A stretch of DNA of 51,094 bases from positions 1-51,094 of IMG/VR virus record IMGVR_UViG_3300009597_000017; one strand, 5' to 3'. The position numbers were made by a program, and so were the translations under genes. The notes beneath the pieces are model-generated. The model was not told the DNA's origin. It saw nothing but the letters and a program-made list of their open reading frames with translations, and searched no databases. Origin of the DNA: a virus. Shown in pieces: positions 17,430 through 25,907 of the stretch; position 1 is the stretch's first letter; the number at the start of each line of letters is the position of its first letter.

Positions 17430-17613
17430 TTTTAACCTCAGTGTTCTTAATCTCGAAGTAATCAGCGACGACTTCGAATCCCGCTCCGACGTATTTATGC
17501 ACCCAACGCGGGCCGACTAGAAGAATGTGAATCCAGCCATTCTCCATATAGTAGTCCTTGGCCTCGTATTCTTCAGAGACAGTGCCGGTTGGCCCGATTT
17601 TGATGTTATACAC
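17362..17613 (-). CDS. Hypothetical protein (83 aa)
   Basis: Beta-rich first half (EEYEAKDYYMENGWIHILLV), basic tail. ATG at 17613 overlaps the end of the phosphoesterase by 8 bases, which favours a coupled gene. The last third overlaps the 68-aa gene in a different frame. Function unknown. Confidence 0.5.
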   Translation of the reverse strand: MYNIKIGPTGTVSEEYEAKDYYMENGWIHILLVGPRWVHKYVGAGFEVVADYFEIKNTEVKNVATANPRRASKDRPADVSSVR

Positions 17614-18649
17614 TGCTCAATCCTCGCAAGTATTGCACTGCTTTCCACGGCGAATCAAACACGTCGAGGTCTCGCTCAAGAGCGCCAAAGACCAATGTGG
17701 GCACGCCCATAATCCCTTGCGTCCACCAGCGTGTCGAGTAGGGGTCAGGGCCGGTCTTGAATGTGCCATTTTGTACAAACAACGTCTTGCCGCCAATGTT
17801 GTAGCCAAGCTCGCGCAGGTTGTCGTAACGATACGCGACGTGATACGCCGGCTTGTGCAAATGCCCTGAGATCGTAACATCGGCAGGAATCACCATGTCG
17901 TACATCTTCCGCTGCGGGTACGTCTCGTTCAACTGAGATTGCCACTTCTCGCCGTGATTGACGTGGAGCAAATAGTCTTGCTGACCAACCTTTAGACGCA
18001 CCAAGCCTCGGCCGGCGAAGTATGGAACCTTGCGATCAAGTAGACGCTTCACAACGTTTAGACCAACGCGATCTTCAAACCATTTGGCGTCATGATCGCC
18101 CCACGTCCAATACAAGAGCTTGCCAGCGGCGGTTAACTCGTCAACCAAAGAGTCCATGGCATGAAGCTGAGCGCCGATTGAGCCAGCCATTTGATCTGAA
18201 GACGCGGCGCCTTTAACGCCGGGAATAAAGCCTTCAATTGAGTCTCCTGCAATGCCGACGTAGAGATTCGGAGTCTCAAGGATGAAATCCAGCGTTTTGC
18301 GAATGGACTTATGGTTAGTAAAACCGCCGCCCATGTGCAAGTCTGACGCTGAAGCAATGGCAATTGGAATCTCAGTCTGAATGTCAATCGTCAGCTTTGA
18401 AACGATGTTGTCAGCGCGTTTGTGCAATTCCAACATTGCGTCAAACGCGTCCAGCCACTCGCGCCAATTCGGCGTTTCTGGCACCTTCCAATCAGGATAC
18501 TCAGGAGGTACGTGATCGACACGCGCAGCGGCACGAGCAAAGCGTTTCCGTGCTGCCTCGCCACTAGAGAGACTAGTCAAACCGGCGATTTCATCCCAAG
18601 ACTTGCCAGATGCGCGCCACAGTTTTACGTCTTCAAGATCGAACGTCAT
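17606..18649 (-). CDS. Calcineurin-like metallophosphoesterase with N-terminal helix-turn-helix (347 aa)
   Basis: Metal-binding motifs in order: SDLHMGGG (D103, H105), AGDSIEG (D136), WGDHDAKW (a GNHD variant with Asp for Asn, 184-187), LLHVNHGEK (H232), SGHLHKP (H263, H265). The family hydrolyses phosphodiesters; phage members are usually repair exonucleases or small phosphatases. Residues 1-45 (WDEIAGLTSLSSGEAARKRF) look like a small helix-turn-helix, suggesting DNA association. No SbcC partner is nearby. Overlaps the ATPase gene by 4 bases (ATGA). Confidence 0.82.
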   Translation of the reverse strand: MTFDLEDVKLWRASGKSWDEIAGLTSLSSGEAARKRFARAAARVDHVPPEYPDWKVPETPNWREWLDAFDAMLELHKRADNIVSKLTIDIQTEIPIAIASASDLHMGGGFTNHKSIRKTLDFILETPNLYVGIAGDSIEGFIPGVKGAASSDQMAGSIGAQLHAMDSLVDELTAAGKLLYWTWGDHDAKWFEDRVGLNVVKRLLDRKVPYFAGRGLVRLKVGQQDYLLHVNHGEKWQSQLNETYPQRKMYDMVIPADVTISGHLHKPAYHVAYRYDNLRELGYNIGGKTLFVQNGTFKTGPDPYSTRWWTQGIMGVPTLVFGALERDLDVFDSPWKAVQYLRGLSSV

Positions 18650-19404
18650 CGTCCAAGACTCCGTGTAAATCCTTTGTCGTCGCCCAAGTCGTGAATCGCC
18701 ATGGGTGGAAGCGGTGGGAATCGGCCAGCGCGCAGCATTTGAATGCCGTCCTTGCCGATGCGGTCTACATACTGCGCTGTGTCAAGAATGGCTGCCGTGT
18801 CAGTCGACCCGCGGAACCAAGAGGCAATACGTGTCATGTCCGTGTCTGCATTGATCTTCGGCGTGTGATGCACAAGAACAATGCTCAGTCCGTCTCGGTT
18901 ACTCCACTTACGGACATCGTTATAAATAGCTGACATCGCGGTTGAATCGTTTTCATCCGCAGCATGAAGACGCCGAAGGGGGTCGGCAACAAGCATATTG
19001 AAGTCTTCGTCAAGCATTTTCTCCCGAAGCCAGTCGCGTTGTGCACGAAGATCAAGGCGCATAGCTGCCGCCTCAATGAAGTGAATGTTGAACAAGTTAG
19101 AAGCGACGCCTTGAAGCTCAGCGTATTTGGTGATTCGCGAGTTAACAGTCGCAACTGTTTCTTCGCCGCAGAGGTACAAAATCTTTGGCGGCTCAGCGAC
19201 GACTGACTTAAGGCCCAAAACCTCGCCCTTACTCATACCGACGAGAAGCCAGCCAATTAAACGACTTTTGCCCGACTTCTCAGCACCGGCGACGGCGTTG
19301 ATTTTAGACTCCTGCCACAAACCGTCGATCAGCCAATTCACGCGTTGCACTTTCATCAATGGGTCATACCGAACGACTGGGTACAACGAGTCAAGGTTGT
19401 GCAC
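18646..19404 (-). CDS. RecA-fold ATPase, RepA/AAA_25 type (252 aa)
   Basis: Walker A GAEKSGKS (residues 40-47), Walker B in MLVADPLRRL, and a conserved IVLVHHTPK near residue 180. Fold and motif spacing match the RepA-like hexameric helicase/ATPase group (AAA_25). Likely a replicative helicase or loader in this genome, because no DnaB-type helicase is visible here. No primase domain. Lies between the phosphoesterase and the deoxyribosyltransferase-like gene upstream of the polymerase, in the replication block. Confidence 0.78.
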   Translation of the reverse strand: MHNLDSLYPVVRYDPLMKVQRVNWLIDGLWQESKINAVAGAEKSGKSRLIGWLLVGMSKGEVLGLKSVVAEPPKILYLCGEETVATVNSRITKYAELQGVASNLFNIHFIEAAAMRLDLRAQRDWLREKMLDEDFNMLVADPLRRLHAADENDSTAMSAIYNDVRKWSNRDGLSIVLVHHTPKINADTDMTRIASWFRGSTDTAAILDTAQYVDRIGKDGIQMLRAGRFPPLPPMAIHDLGDDKGFTRSLGR

Positions 19405-19407
19405 ACG

Positions 19408-19836
19408 TTAGCGTCGACTTCCTGCCAAGGCGGCAAGCAAATCGTCGAGGGACGCAACGACTTTCGTCGCAAACTTGTACATGACGTCGAAGCGTTCTGG
19501 CTGAGCGTCGAGCAAGATGTAGCCGGGTTTACGCTGCCCAATCAGGTAGCCAAGCTCCAAGTGGCCAGACTTGCCAGCCGGCATGACCAAGACGCCGAGA
19601 TCGGCAGAATCCAAGTGCTCTTTGTCGAAGTCAAAGACATGTCGCGCCGAATAGCCATTGAGCGCCTCAATGAATGAGTGCCCACGGCCGATTTCATACT
19701 CGCGCCACGTGTCATCAGCGGTCGGTCCAGCGGCCATCCAGTCGTCAAAGACGTCGAAGCCGATTGTGCGCAGGGCCTCGCCGACTTTAATGACATTCGG
19801 ATTGCGCAGAGAGCCGATTAGGTAGACTTTCTTCAT
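19408..19836 (-). CDS. Nucleoside 2-deoxyribosyltransferase-like protein (142 aa)
   Basis: N-terminal Rossmann-like start KKVYLIGSLRNPNV, then FDVFDDW and the conserved segment LDSADLGVLVMPAGKSGHLELGY, in which Glu of the GHLELG motif corresponds to the catalytic residue of the family. Length is normal (about 140-160). Family members exchange or hydrolyse the base on deoxynucleosides, or remove bases from dNMPs. Directly coupled to the polymerase gene (one-base overlap). With the nearby pyrophosphohydrolase this hints at nucleotide-pool editing. Confidence 0.72.
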   Translation of the reverse strand: MKKVYLIGSLRNPNVIKVGEALRTIGFDVFDDWMAAGPTADDTWREYEIGRGHSFIEALNGYSARHVFDFDKEHLDSADLGVLVMPAGKSGHLELGYLIGQRKPGYILLDAQPERFDVMYKFATKVVASLDDLLAALAGSRR

Positions 19837-22514
19837 TACCCGCCTCCACTGGCTTCAAACCAGTTCATGCCTGTCTTCATGTCTGCAGGGAATTTAATAC
19901 CCCAAAGCTCTTGTGTCAAGAGCTTGGTGGCCAAAGCCTTGCCTTCTTCCACGCGGTCAAGCGGCGTTTCGATCAAAAGAGCGTCATGTCCGTGCTGCAC
20001 GGGGGTCAACAAACCACCCCACTCGCCGCTTTCGTAGTACATCGCGTTTAAACCAAGAGCAAGGACAAACGCCGCCGTGTCTTGAGGCAAGCGACTCCAA
20101 ACCTGCTTCTTGCTCTCGTACTTCAATTCCTTGGTCTTTTTGTCTCGCAAGTAACCTGCCCATGTGAATTCTCGGCCGGTCAGCGGATTGCGCAGTCGCG
20201 AAGTCCGATATACCTCGTCGACAATGTTCTCTTGCCAGAGTTTAACGCCACTGAACACGCGGAAGAAAACGTCGATCATGTACTGCACTTGCTTAACTGT
20301 CAAGCGCAAATCGTCGCCCATGCGGAATGATTCGGCGTTTAGTTCTTTGACGAGTTGCTCAGCACGTCCACCATACATGACGGCGTAGGTCAAACGTTTG
20401 GCCTGCTGCCGAGTGATCTCTGCGCCGCTGCCAAGCATTAATTGCACAACGCGCGTATGACTGTCGATCTTGCCATCTTGCTTATTGCCCGGCCAATTGA
20501 TTGGCACGTTAAACGCTTCAATCAAGCGCTTGTCTTTAGACAGAACAGCAACGACGCGAGCCTCAATCTGCGACATGTCGGGCTGCAGAAAGATGAACCC
20601 GTCCCGAGGAACGACGAAGCGACGAGCGGGCTTTGGCAGATTCTGCCCATTCGTCCCTGCCTCTAACAGACCTTCCTTAGAAGCGACGCGGCCGGAGCCA
20701 GTGCCGAATGGGTCAAAAATGCAGTGCAGCAAGCCATCACCGCCCGCGTGCAAACGCGCGACTGTGTCATGATCTGCACGTGTCTCGCTGACCTCGACAA
20801 TCTTGGCAATAATCGGATGCTTGTCCTTAATCGGGTCAAGCTGCGCCGCTTTGGTCGTCTCTTTGCCCTTGAATTTACGTGCACGAACGCCTAGACCTCG
20901 AAAGACCACGTCGGCGATTTGCTCTGGCGAGTCGGAATTGAATTCAAGTTTCTTGACAACTTTGCCGCTGCCCCGACACGTCACGCATTCCGGCCATGAG
21001 AGTTTAAACGTCTTAATGGTCTTAAACCCATGATACTCGGCCGTCTTTTTGAGATCAACGGATTGCGTTTCAGCGACCCAACAAACGGTTCGACCTTCAA
21101 GCGCGCACCGCTCGCAGTGAATGCGCTGTGTCTTGCCTCCTCCACAGCAGTCACACTTGCGCATAACACGAAACAAGTGCGGCTTTTCGAAGCTCGCCAA
21201 TTTCTTCTCGACAATTGGTTCAACGAGCTTCTGCAACTCAGCGTCTTGAGCGAGCAGAGACGCGCCGATTTCATCCTCAACCTCTTGGCGCACGACTTCG
21301 TCGATCTTGAATCCAGTCGCTGTCATCTCCATCAATGGCATCAACAAACGATGATCGTGCTCGGCAATCGGCATCAGGCCGCGGTCTTGAAGACTGCGCA
21401 ACTGCGCCCAATACGCGTCGAAGCACACAACTGAGTCCATGCCGCAGTAGATCAGAATGTCGTGATTGGCCAGCCATTTGTGGTATGGCCAATTCGTGAA
21501 GCGACTGGCAATGTGCGGAGACAATTCCTTTTGCAGCGCTGTATTCAGAATGTGCGCGGCGCCCTGCGTGTCAAAGATTGGACGTGCGACTTTAATCTTA
21601 AGACACTTGCGGAAAAACGCAAAATCGTGCGTCCAATTATGCGCAACCTTCATAACACGCGCCGATGTCAGCAAGGCAGTTAAAGGCGCGCGGAATTCCT
21701 CGCTCCATTCAAAAACGTGAACCTCGTCCTCAGTCGCAATGCCGATGACCCAAGGCTCAAGCTCCGAGTCGACCGAGATCAAATCAGGGTCGCTCTTGAC
21801 CAATCGTTTCAGCGCTTCAACGTCTTGAATATACCACTTACGATACACAGTCGGCGTCACGCCGTCCTTGGCGATCTTCGCCGCTTTGGCAATATCCATC
21901 AAGAACCATGGAGACCAATTCATCTGGCGTAGAATCGCCGCTGGATGAAACGTTGGAATGACGACTGAGTTAAGCGGCAAGGCGCCCGGCGGATTGAGAT
22001 TCAACCGGCTCAAATAGTCTTCCGGCGCGCAAGCGGCCGGCAGAGCAAGGCCCTCGACATAGTCGAGTTTAAACGCAGCGGCGGGCAAGACCGAGCCGCG
22101 CCACTGCCCAATGAATCCCTCTTTCCGAGACTCACCGCGCTGTACTACTGGGGGCTTTCCGCCGAGGAGCCATTCAGTGGGATTGGCTCCAAGTGCGACG
22201 AATACACGAGCGTGTTTGAGAGCTTGAAGCTCGTCTCGTAGACGAGCTTTTCCCCATGCCAAATCTTCAAGATCGTGGTCTGCAAAGTGGTCTCCCGGCG
22301 CCCGCACGGGCACCAAATTCATGAGTCGGATTTCAGAACGATCAATGCCAGCGTGGCGCAGCGCAATGTTTAGCTGCTTGCCGGCCTTGCCGACGAATGG
22401 GATTCCTTGCTCAACTTCGTCTTGAGCAGGAGATTCGCCGATGAAAACGAGTTGAGCAGAAAGCGGGCCGCTCGAATCAACGACCCGCTTTCCGCTTGGG
22501 CTTAGATCAGTCAA
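19836..22514 (-). CDS. DNA polymerase A fused to a UDG-like domain with zinc insertion (892 aa)
   Basis: Three domains. Residues about 18-215: family 4/5 uracil-DNA glycosylase-like (IGESPAQDE...GIPFVGKAG at 25-44; HPAAILR at 190-196), without the usual Fe-S cysteines. About 230-390: 3'-5' exonuclease with D249/E251, N293/D297 and Y356/D360. About 570-892: polymerase palm with motif A PDMSQIEAR (D646), motif B R702/K706/Y714/G715, motif C HGHDALL (H843, D844). Between exo and polymerase (454-513) is a Cys-rich insert, CDCC...CERC...C...CVTC, like a DnaJ-type zinc module. Replicative polymerase; the fused UDG may screen template uracil. Confidence 0.9.
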   Translation of the reverse strand: MTDLSPSGKRVVDSSGPLSAQLVFIGESPAQDEVEQGIPFVGKAGKQLNIALRHAGIDRSEIRLMNLVPVRAPGDHFADHDLEDLAWGKARLRDELQALKHARVFVALGANPTEWLLGGKPPVVQRGESRKEGFIGQWRGSVLPAAAFKLDYVEGLALPAACAPEDYLSRLNLNPPGALPLNSVVIPTFHPAAILRQMNWSPWFLMDIAKAAKIAKDGVTPTVYRKWYIQDVEALKRLVKSDPDLISVDSELEPWVIGIATEDEVHVFEWSEEFRAPLTALLTSARVMKVAHNWTHDFAFFRKCLKIKVARPIFDTQGAAHILNTALQKELSPHIASRFTNWPYHKWLANHDILIYCGMDSVVCFDAYWAQLRSLQDRGLMPIAEHDHRLLMPLMEMTATGFKIDEVVRQEVEDEIGASLLAQDAELQKLVEPIVEKKLASFEKPHLFRVMRKCDCCGGGKTQRIHCERCALEGRTVCWVAETQSVDLKKTAEYHGFKTIKTFKLSWPECVTCRGSGKVVKKLEFNSDSPEQIADVVFRGLGVRARKFKGKETTKAAQLDPIKDKHPIIAKIVEVSETRADHDTVARLHAGGDGLLHCIFDPFGTGSGRVASKEGLLEAGTNGQNLPKPARRFVVPRDGFIFLQPDMSQIEARVVAVLSKDKRLIEAFNVPINWPGNKQDGKIDSHTRVVQLMLGSGAEITRQQAKRLTYAVMYGGRAEQLVKELNAESFRMGDDLRLTVKQVQYMIDVFFRVFSGVKLWQENIVDEVYRTSRLRNPLTGREFTWAGYLRDKKTKELKYESKKQVWSRLPQDTAAFVLALGLNAMYYESGEWGGLLTPVQHGHDALLIETPLDRVEEGKALATKLLTQELWGIKFPADMKTGMNWFEASGGG

Positions 22515-22535
22515 GATGACTGACCTCCAGAGTGA

Positions 22536-23726
22536 TTACTGCTGCTCGCCGCGGCGAGTGGTGAGATTCAAGCCAAGATCACGAGCCGTCTTGGCGCTCA
22601 ACATGTCGATCAAGGCGTTCGCGCCATTCGCTGATTGGCCAGAGTTGCCCATGACCACGCCCGGCACCCATGCACCCTGATACTTCGGCGCGTTCTCAGC
22701 CCATGCCGTCATGACATTGACATAAGCTGCGAGCTTAGCTTCAAGCGCATTGTCTGCCTGCATGAGCAAGCGACGACGAGCGGCTTCGCCCTCGCCCCGT
22801 GCGATGTTAGCCGCACGTTCTTGAAGCGCGGCTCGTGCGTCGAGCGACGCGACTTCAAGCTCCTGCTGAGCGACTACAACGGCCGCCGCTTTCTCCGTCT
22901 CTTTCTCCCAACGCGCAGTGGCGGCGTTGGCGCGGCCGGTCTGTTCAGCGGTCAAAGCCTGCTGCTCGGCCTTACGCGCTTCAGCAACCGCCGTGTTGAC
23001 AGCCATGGCGTTGCGCTGCTGAGCGGCAATCTGATCTTCGACGATCTTGTCGTAGGCAATGTCGCTTACGGCAAAGTTGAAGGCTGTGACGCCAAAGGCT
23101 TCAAGCTGCGACTGCTCCTGCCGCTGCGGCTTGCCATCCGTCATGGCAATCTCAGCGACGGTTACAGTCTTGTCCTCGCCGGTAATCGGGTCTTTCATCT
23201 TGAGATCGCGCCGAGTCGTGCGGTAGACTCCGTGAACGATCTGATCTTCAATCCAGAAGATCAGATTCGACCGCTTCTCAGCGTAAGATTCCGTCGAAGA
23301 CAAAAGCGGCCCAGTCATGAAGATCGACTTGTCTGTAATGACAGCCAGCAAGCCGGCCTTAAGAGCATCAGCCGACGTGTACGACTCATACAAGCTGCGT
23401 AGAATCGCCTCGTTCAATGGCAGACGGAACTGAATCGACCCAACGACCTTGCCATGTCCGCCCTCATTGAAGCGAATCGGGCCTTCAAACGGGTATGTCA
23501 AGACCTTGGGATACGACGTGACGCGTCCGAAGCCTTGCCAAACGATGCCCGGCGAGACATGAATGCTGACCTGTCCACGAACGTGCTGGATAATCAGGAT
23601 TTCGTTCGCATCGACTTTTTCAACGAGCATACCGCTCATAATCAAGCCGACGAACAGGACTAAGCCAATGCCAATGGCGGTAATCCGTTTGACCCACGAG
23701 ACCGGCGCTTCAGTGCTTCCGTACAT
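22536..23726 (-). CDS. SPFH/prohibitin-like membrane protein (396 aa)
   Basis: One N-terminal membrane helix (about 13-33), an SPFH/Band 7 domain (about 35-215; VDANEILIIQHVRGQVSIHV, SIQFRLPLNEAILRSLY), then a long Ala/Glu-rich coiled coil (about 225-330; EARKAEQQALTAEQTGRANA). Bacterial SPFH proteins form large membrane rings or cages that organise lipid domains and proteases (HflK/C, stomatins). Phage copies occur mainly in larger genomes; their role is unknown. Two small membrane proteins follow upstream (23754, 23967) and may form a complex with it. Confidence 0.85.
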   Translation of the reverse strand: MYGSTEAPVSWVKRITAIGIGLVLFVGLIMSGMLVEKVDANEILIIQHVRGQVSIHVSPGIVWQGFGRVTSYPKVLTYPFEGPIRFNEGGHGKVVGSIQFRLPLNEAILRSLYESYTSADALKAGLLAVITDKSIFMTGPLLSSTESYAEKRSNLIFWIEDQIVHGVYRTTRRDLKMKDPITGEDKTVTVAEIAMTDGKPQRQEQSQLEAFGVTAFNFAVSDIAYDKIVEDQIAAQQRNAMAVNTAVAEARKAEQQALTAEQTGRANAATARWEKETEKAAAVVVAQQELEVASLDARAALQERAANIARGEGEAARRRLLMQADNALEAKLAAYVNVMTAWAENAPKYQGAWVPGVVMGNSGQSANGANALIDMLSAKTARDLGLNLTTRRGEQQ

Positions 23727-23753
23727 TTGTTCACTCCTCCTAGTGAGTGTAGA

Positions 23754-23963
23754 TTAGCGAGTGCGCAGTTTGCGCATAGCCTTTTGAAGCTCGTTGAGGT
23801 TCTTCGCCTCAACGACTTGGCCGAATTTGTCTTCGACCACACGCCGACGTCGCAGAATCGGCCACGTCGGTTGATTCTTCCACAATGGCCACATGACTTG
23901 CGACACAATGGCCAAGAACAAGAGCGCCATGAGCAAGTATTCAATTAGACGTAGGAAGATCAT
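23754..23963 (-). CDS. Small membrane protein (69 aa)
   Basis: One hydrophobic helix (about 6-27, LIEYLLMALLFLAIVSQVMW) and a basic C-terminal half with RRRRVVEDKFGQVVEAKN. Lies between the 74-aa membrane protein and the SPFH gene, 27 bases from the latter. Likely part of the same membrane module; function unknown. Confidence 0.62.
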   Translation of the reverse strand: MIFLRLIEYLLMALLFLAIVSQVMWPLWKNQPTWPILRRRRVVEDKFGQVVEAKNLNELQKAMRKLRTR

Positions 23964-23966
23964 GGT

Positions 23967-24191
23967 CTAGTCCTTCCCGAAGATTGCAACGCCAAGAGCG
24001 ATTAGCCCCATGACAAGCAAGAGCATGACGACAATGGCGAATGGCATCCAGAACGGCGCCAGCACCCACCACCATGACCAGTCGATTACCTGCGCGAGCT
24101 TAAAGGCGACAAAAACTATGCCTAGTAATATGCATAGTAATCCACTAGTCGGAGTAGCGCGGTACACAACGATTTTCTTGTCGCTTTCCAT
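23967..24191 (-). CDS. Two-span membrane protein (74 aa)
   Basis: Two hydrophobic segments (about 16-33 and 45-70) separated by an aromatic turn IDWSWWW. First gene of a probable three-gene membrane module with the 69-aa protein and the SPFH protein. It begins just downstream of the T-arm-like terminator, so it needs its own promoter or read-through. Function unknown. Confidence 0.62.
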   Translation of the reverse strand: MESDKKIVVYRATPTSGLLCILLGIVFVAFKLAQVIDWSWWWVLAPFWMPFAIVVMLLLVMGLIALGVAIFGKD

Positions 24192-24214
24192 TAAACCCCC
24201 CTTGGGTAAGTGAG

Positions 24215-24253
24215 AAAAAATTCGGCGAGTAGGAGTCGAACCTACTCGCCGAA
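24215..24253 (-). terminator. Intrinsic terminator shaped like a tRNA minihelix
   Basis: On the minus strand a perfect 13-bp stem (24253-24241 with 24233-24221) with 7-nt loop TTCGACT is followed by six T. The stem equals a tRNA acceptor (TCGGCGA/TCGCCGA) stacked on a T-stem (GTAGG/CCTAC), and the loop fits the T-loop consensus TTCRANY. It lies directly downstream of the SSB-like gene and would end its transcript. Confidence 0.85.
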
Positions 24254-24260
24254 GTGCAGA

Positions 24261-24641
24261 TTACAGACTCGGCTGCGACTCAGGCGCCGTGATCTTGGCG
24301 ATCTTGGCGAATCCAGCGTCGTCCTCGCTCACGTCGACCAATACAACGCGTCCCACCAACGACGTGGAGTTGTAAGTCGTACGACCCGTGGCGGCCTTGG
24401 CAATCCGCTTGAGTTGGCCGCGACCCGCCTGAACGGCGCGGGGGTTATCATGCTGGTACCAATAACCCTTCGTGATCGGGAAGCCAAGCCCTTCGATCTG
24501 GAACGTCAACTCGTGCAACGTTCCCGTGTCCTTCTCGACCACGTTGAATTCCGTAATCGTGGCGGCAACGCCCTTCAGCGTCGGTACGCCTGCGTCGCTG
24601 ACATCAAATTCATCAGCGGCGGTCATCAGTTCGTCGTTCAT
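24261..24641 (-). CDS. SSB-like / DUF669-like protein (126 aa)
   Basis: Acidic N-terminus, then a small beta-barrel-like domain (VPTLKGVAATITEFNVVEKDTG..., LHELTFQIEGLGFPITKGYW, VGRVVLVDVSEDD) and a short acidic Pro/Ser tail. This resembles phage single-stranded DNA-binding proteins of the DUF669 or OB type. It is the only gene of its transcript: own promoter upstream (24729-24757) and own terminator downstream, suggesting high expression, as expected of an SSB. Not certain from sequence. Confidence 0.55.
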   Translation of the reverse strand: MNDELMTAADEFDVSDAGVPTLKGVAATITEFNVVEKDTGTLHELTFQIEGLGFPITKGYWYQHDNPRAVQAGRGQLKRIAKAATGRTTYNSTSLVGRVVLVDVSEDDAGFAKIAKITAPESQPSL

Positions 24642-24728
24642 TCTTTGCTCCTAAACAGCGCTTGCAAGTTGGCTGTTTTTACATCCCATCGTTGCTCAGC
24701 CGGCACAACAATGGCGGGGTAGTCTCTA

Positions 24729-24757
24729 AACTTACATCACGATCAACGAATTGTCAA
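24729..24757 (-). promoter_or_regulatory. Promoter of the SSB-like gene (TTGACA-17-TAAGTT)
   Basis: Minus strand: TTGACA at 24757-24752, 17-base spacer, TAAGTT at 24734-24729, with TG one base before the -10 region. It lies in the gap between the 104-aa and the SSB-like gene and directs transcription to the latter. Confidence 0.6.
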
Positions 24758-24761
24758 GCCC

Positions 24762-25076
24762 TTAAGTCGCGGCGGGGCCAGAGTTTAAACACGCCTCAGC
24801 CGTCTCAAGATCACGCGGCGTGTAGTTGCTTCGAGCTTCCGCCTTGACGAAGTTACGGAAATCCTCGACCGAACGAATCTCTGTAAAATCGGTCGGAAAG
24901 CGATGATTCTCAAACGGCGTTGGGCACGAGCAGCCGCTGTCCTGCGCGGCGTAAATTTTGCCATCCCGCGTGTCACAAACAAGGATGACGTCGTCGAAGT
25001 CGTACGACGCGTTTGGGTCATTCAGTGTGAATAAATGCTCCAAGAAATCAGGAGCGTTGTAGAATGGTCGTTCCAT
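24762..25076 (-). CDS. Hypothetical phage protein with DSGCSCPTPFE motif (104 aa)
   Basis: Contains YDFDDVILVCDTRDGKIYAA then the block DSGCSCPTPFENH. The Gly-Cys-Ser-Cys-Pro-x-Pro-Phe-Glu string is shared by a family of small proteins in many actinophages and other phages, of unknown function. The Cys pair may bind metal. GTTTAAAC at 24783 codes Leu-Asn. It ends just before the promoter of the SSB-like gene. Confidence 0.6.
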   Translation of the reverse strand: MERPFYNAPDFLEHLFTLNDPNASYDFDDVILVCDTRDGKIYAAQDSGCSCPTPFENHRFPTDFTEIRSVEDFRNFVKAEARSNYTPRDLETAEACLNSGPAAT

Positions 25077-25907
25077 TTAAGCCTCCAATCGACGTTGAGC
25101 AGCTTGTTCGATTGCCGTCTTGACCGACAGCCAATCGTTCTTAATTCGATCATTAGTCGCCAAATCGCCGAAGCGATTCTTGGTCGGCCGCTTCGGGTCA
25201 GCGCGCCATTGAACATAATGAACGCGCGAGTTGTTGTTGCCCGGCATAACGCCAGCGTACAAGACCGTGCTGAAGAAACTTGGCAGAGCGGCGCGAAATG
25301 CGCCGGGAACCGCCGGCATGTTCATTCGACTCGCACCCTCGGTCACTTTCGCGACGCTAGTATCCTTAACGTCGGTCTCAACCACGTGACTCAATGCGAT
25401 CAAATGAACGCCGAATCCGCGGAATGCACGGGCAAGCCGCAGAAGCTCCTCTTGACGCTGACGCAAGTAGGTGTAAAAAGCTGCGCCATCCGGCGACATC
25501 GCTGCCGGTGGCTCGTTGCGTCCATACTTTGCCATCGCTGTGTTGGTTGCCAAGGTTCCAAACGCCGAGACCGTGTCTAAAACCAAGACGGCATAGCGCG
25601 ACGGCTTCCCGTTCTTGAAGTCTTCGGCGACTTCGGCATAGCGTAGACGTAGCCAACGAATGGCATCTCGCAGCCCAGTCGGTTGGCCAATTAAGTCGGC
25701 CGTAGATTCGCTCGGCAAATACGTCGAGTCTTCAAAATGCCGCATGTTGTACGCCGGCATTTCCAGACCGTAATAAGAGTCAAGCTCGTCCAAGGGGCTG
25801 GCAAGGACAAGGCCGCTACCTTCGGCAACAAGCGCGCCCCGTGCGAACGTCGACTTGCCAGCCCCACTCGGGCCGGTCAACAGGATTGAATGCGTAAGCT
25901 TAGCCAC
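25077..25907 (-). CDS. Sak4-like RecA-fold ATPase (276 aa)
   Basis: GTG at 25907 (VAKLTHSILLTG) is chosen because GAGGA lies 8 bases upstream and the fold begins there; the frame is open further up. Walker A GPSGAGKST (residues 12-20) and Walker B VLVLD (about 107-111). Size and motifs match the short RecA-like 'phage nucleotide-binding' (AAA_24/Sak4) proteins that promote single-strand annealing with an SSB. Gene order with a RecB/Cas4-like nuclease and an SSB-like gene supports a recombination role. Confidence 0.72.
   Translation of the reverse strand: MAKLTHSILLTGPSGAGKSTFARGALVAEGSGLVLASPLDELDSYYGLEMPAYNMRHFEDSTYLPSESTADLIGQPTGLRDAIRWLRLRYAEVAEDFKNGKPSRYAVLVLDTVSAFGTLATNTAMAKYGRNEPPAAMSPDGAAFYTYLRQRQEELLRLARAFRGFGVHLIALSHVVETDVKDTSVAKVTEGASRMNMPAVPGAFRAALPSFFSTVLYAGVMPGNNNSRVHYVQWRADPKRPTKNRFGDLATNDRIKNDWLSVKTAIEQAAQRRLEA

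Noticed and set aside
22635-23402. 255-codon plus-strand frame opposite the SPFH gene
   Set aside because: Antisense to a gene with a clear domain and coiled coil; composition is that of a reverse-strand shadow.
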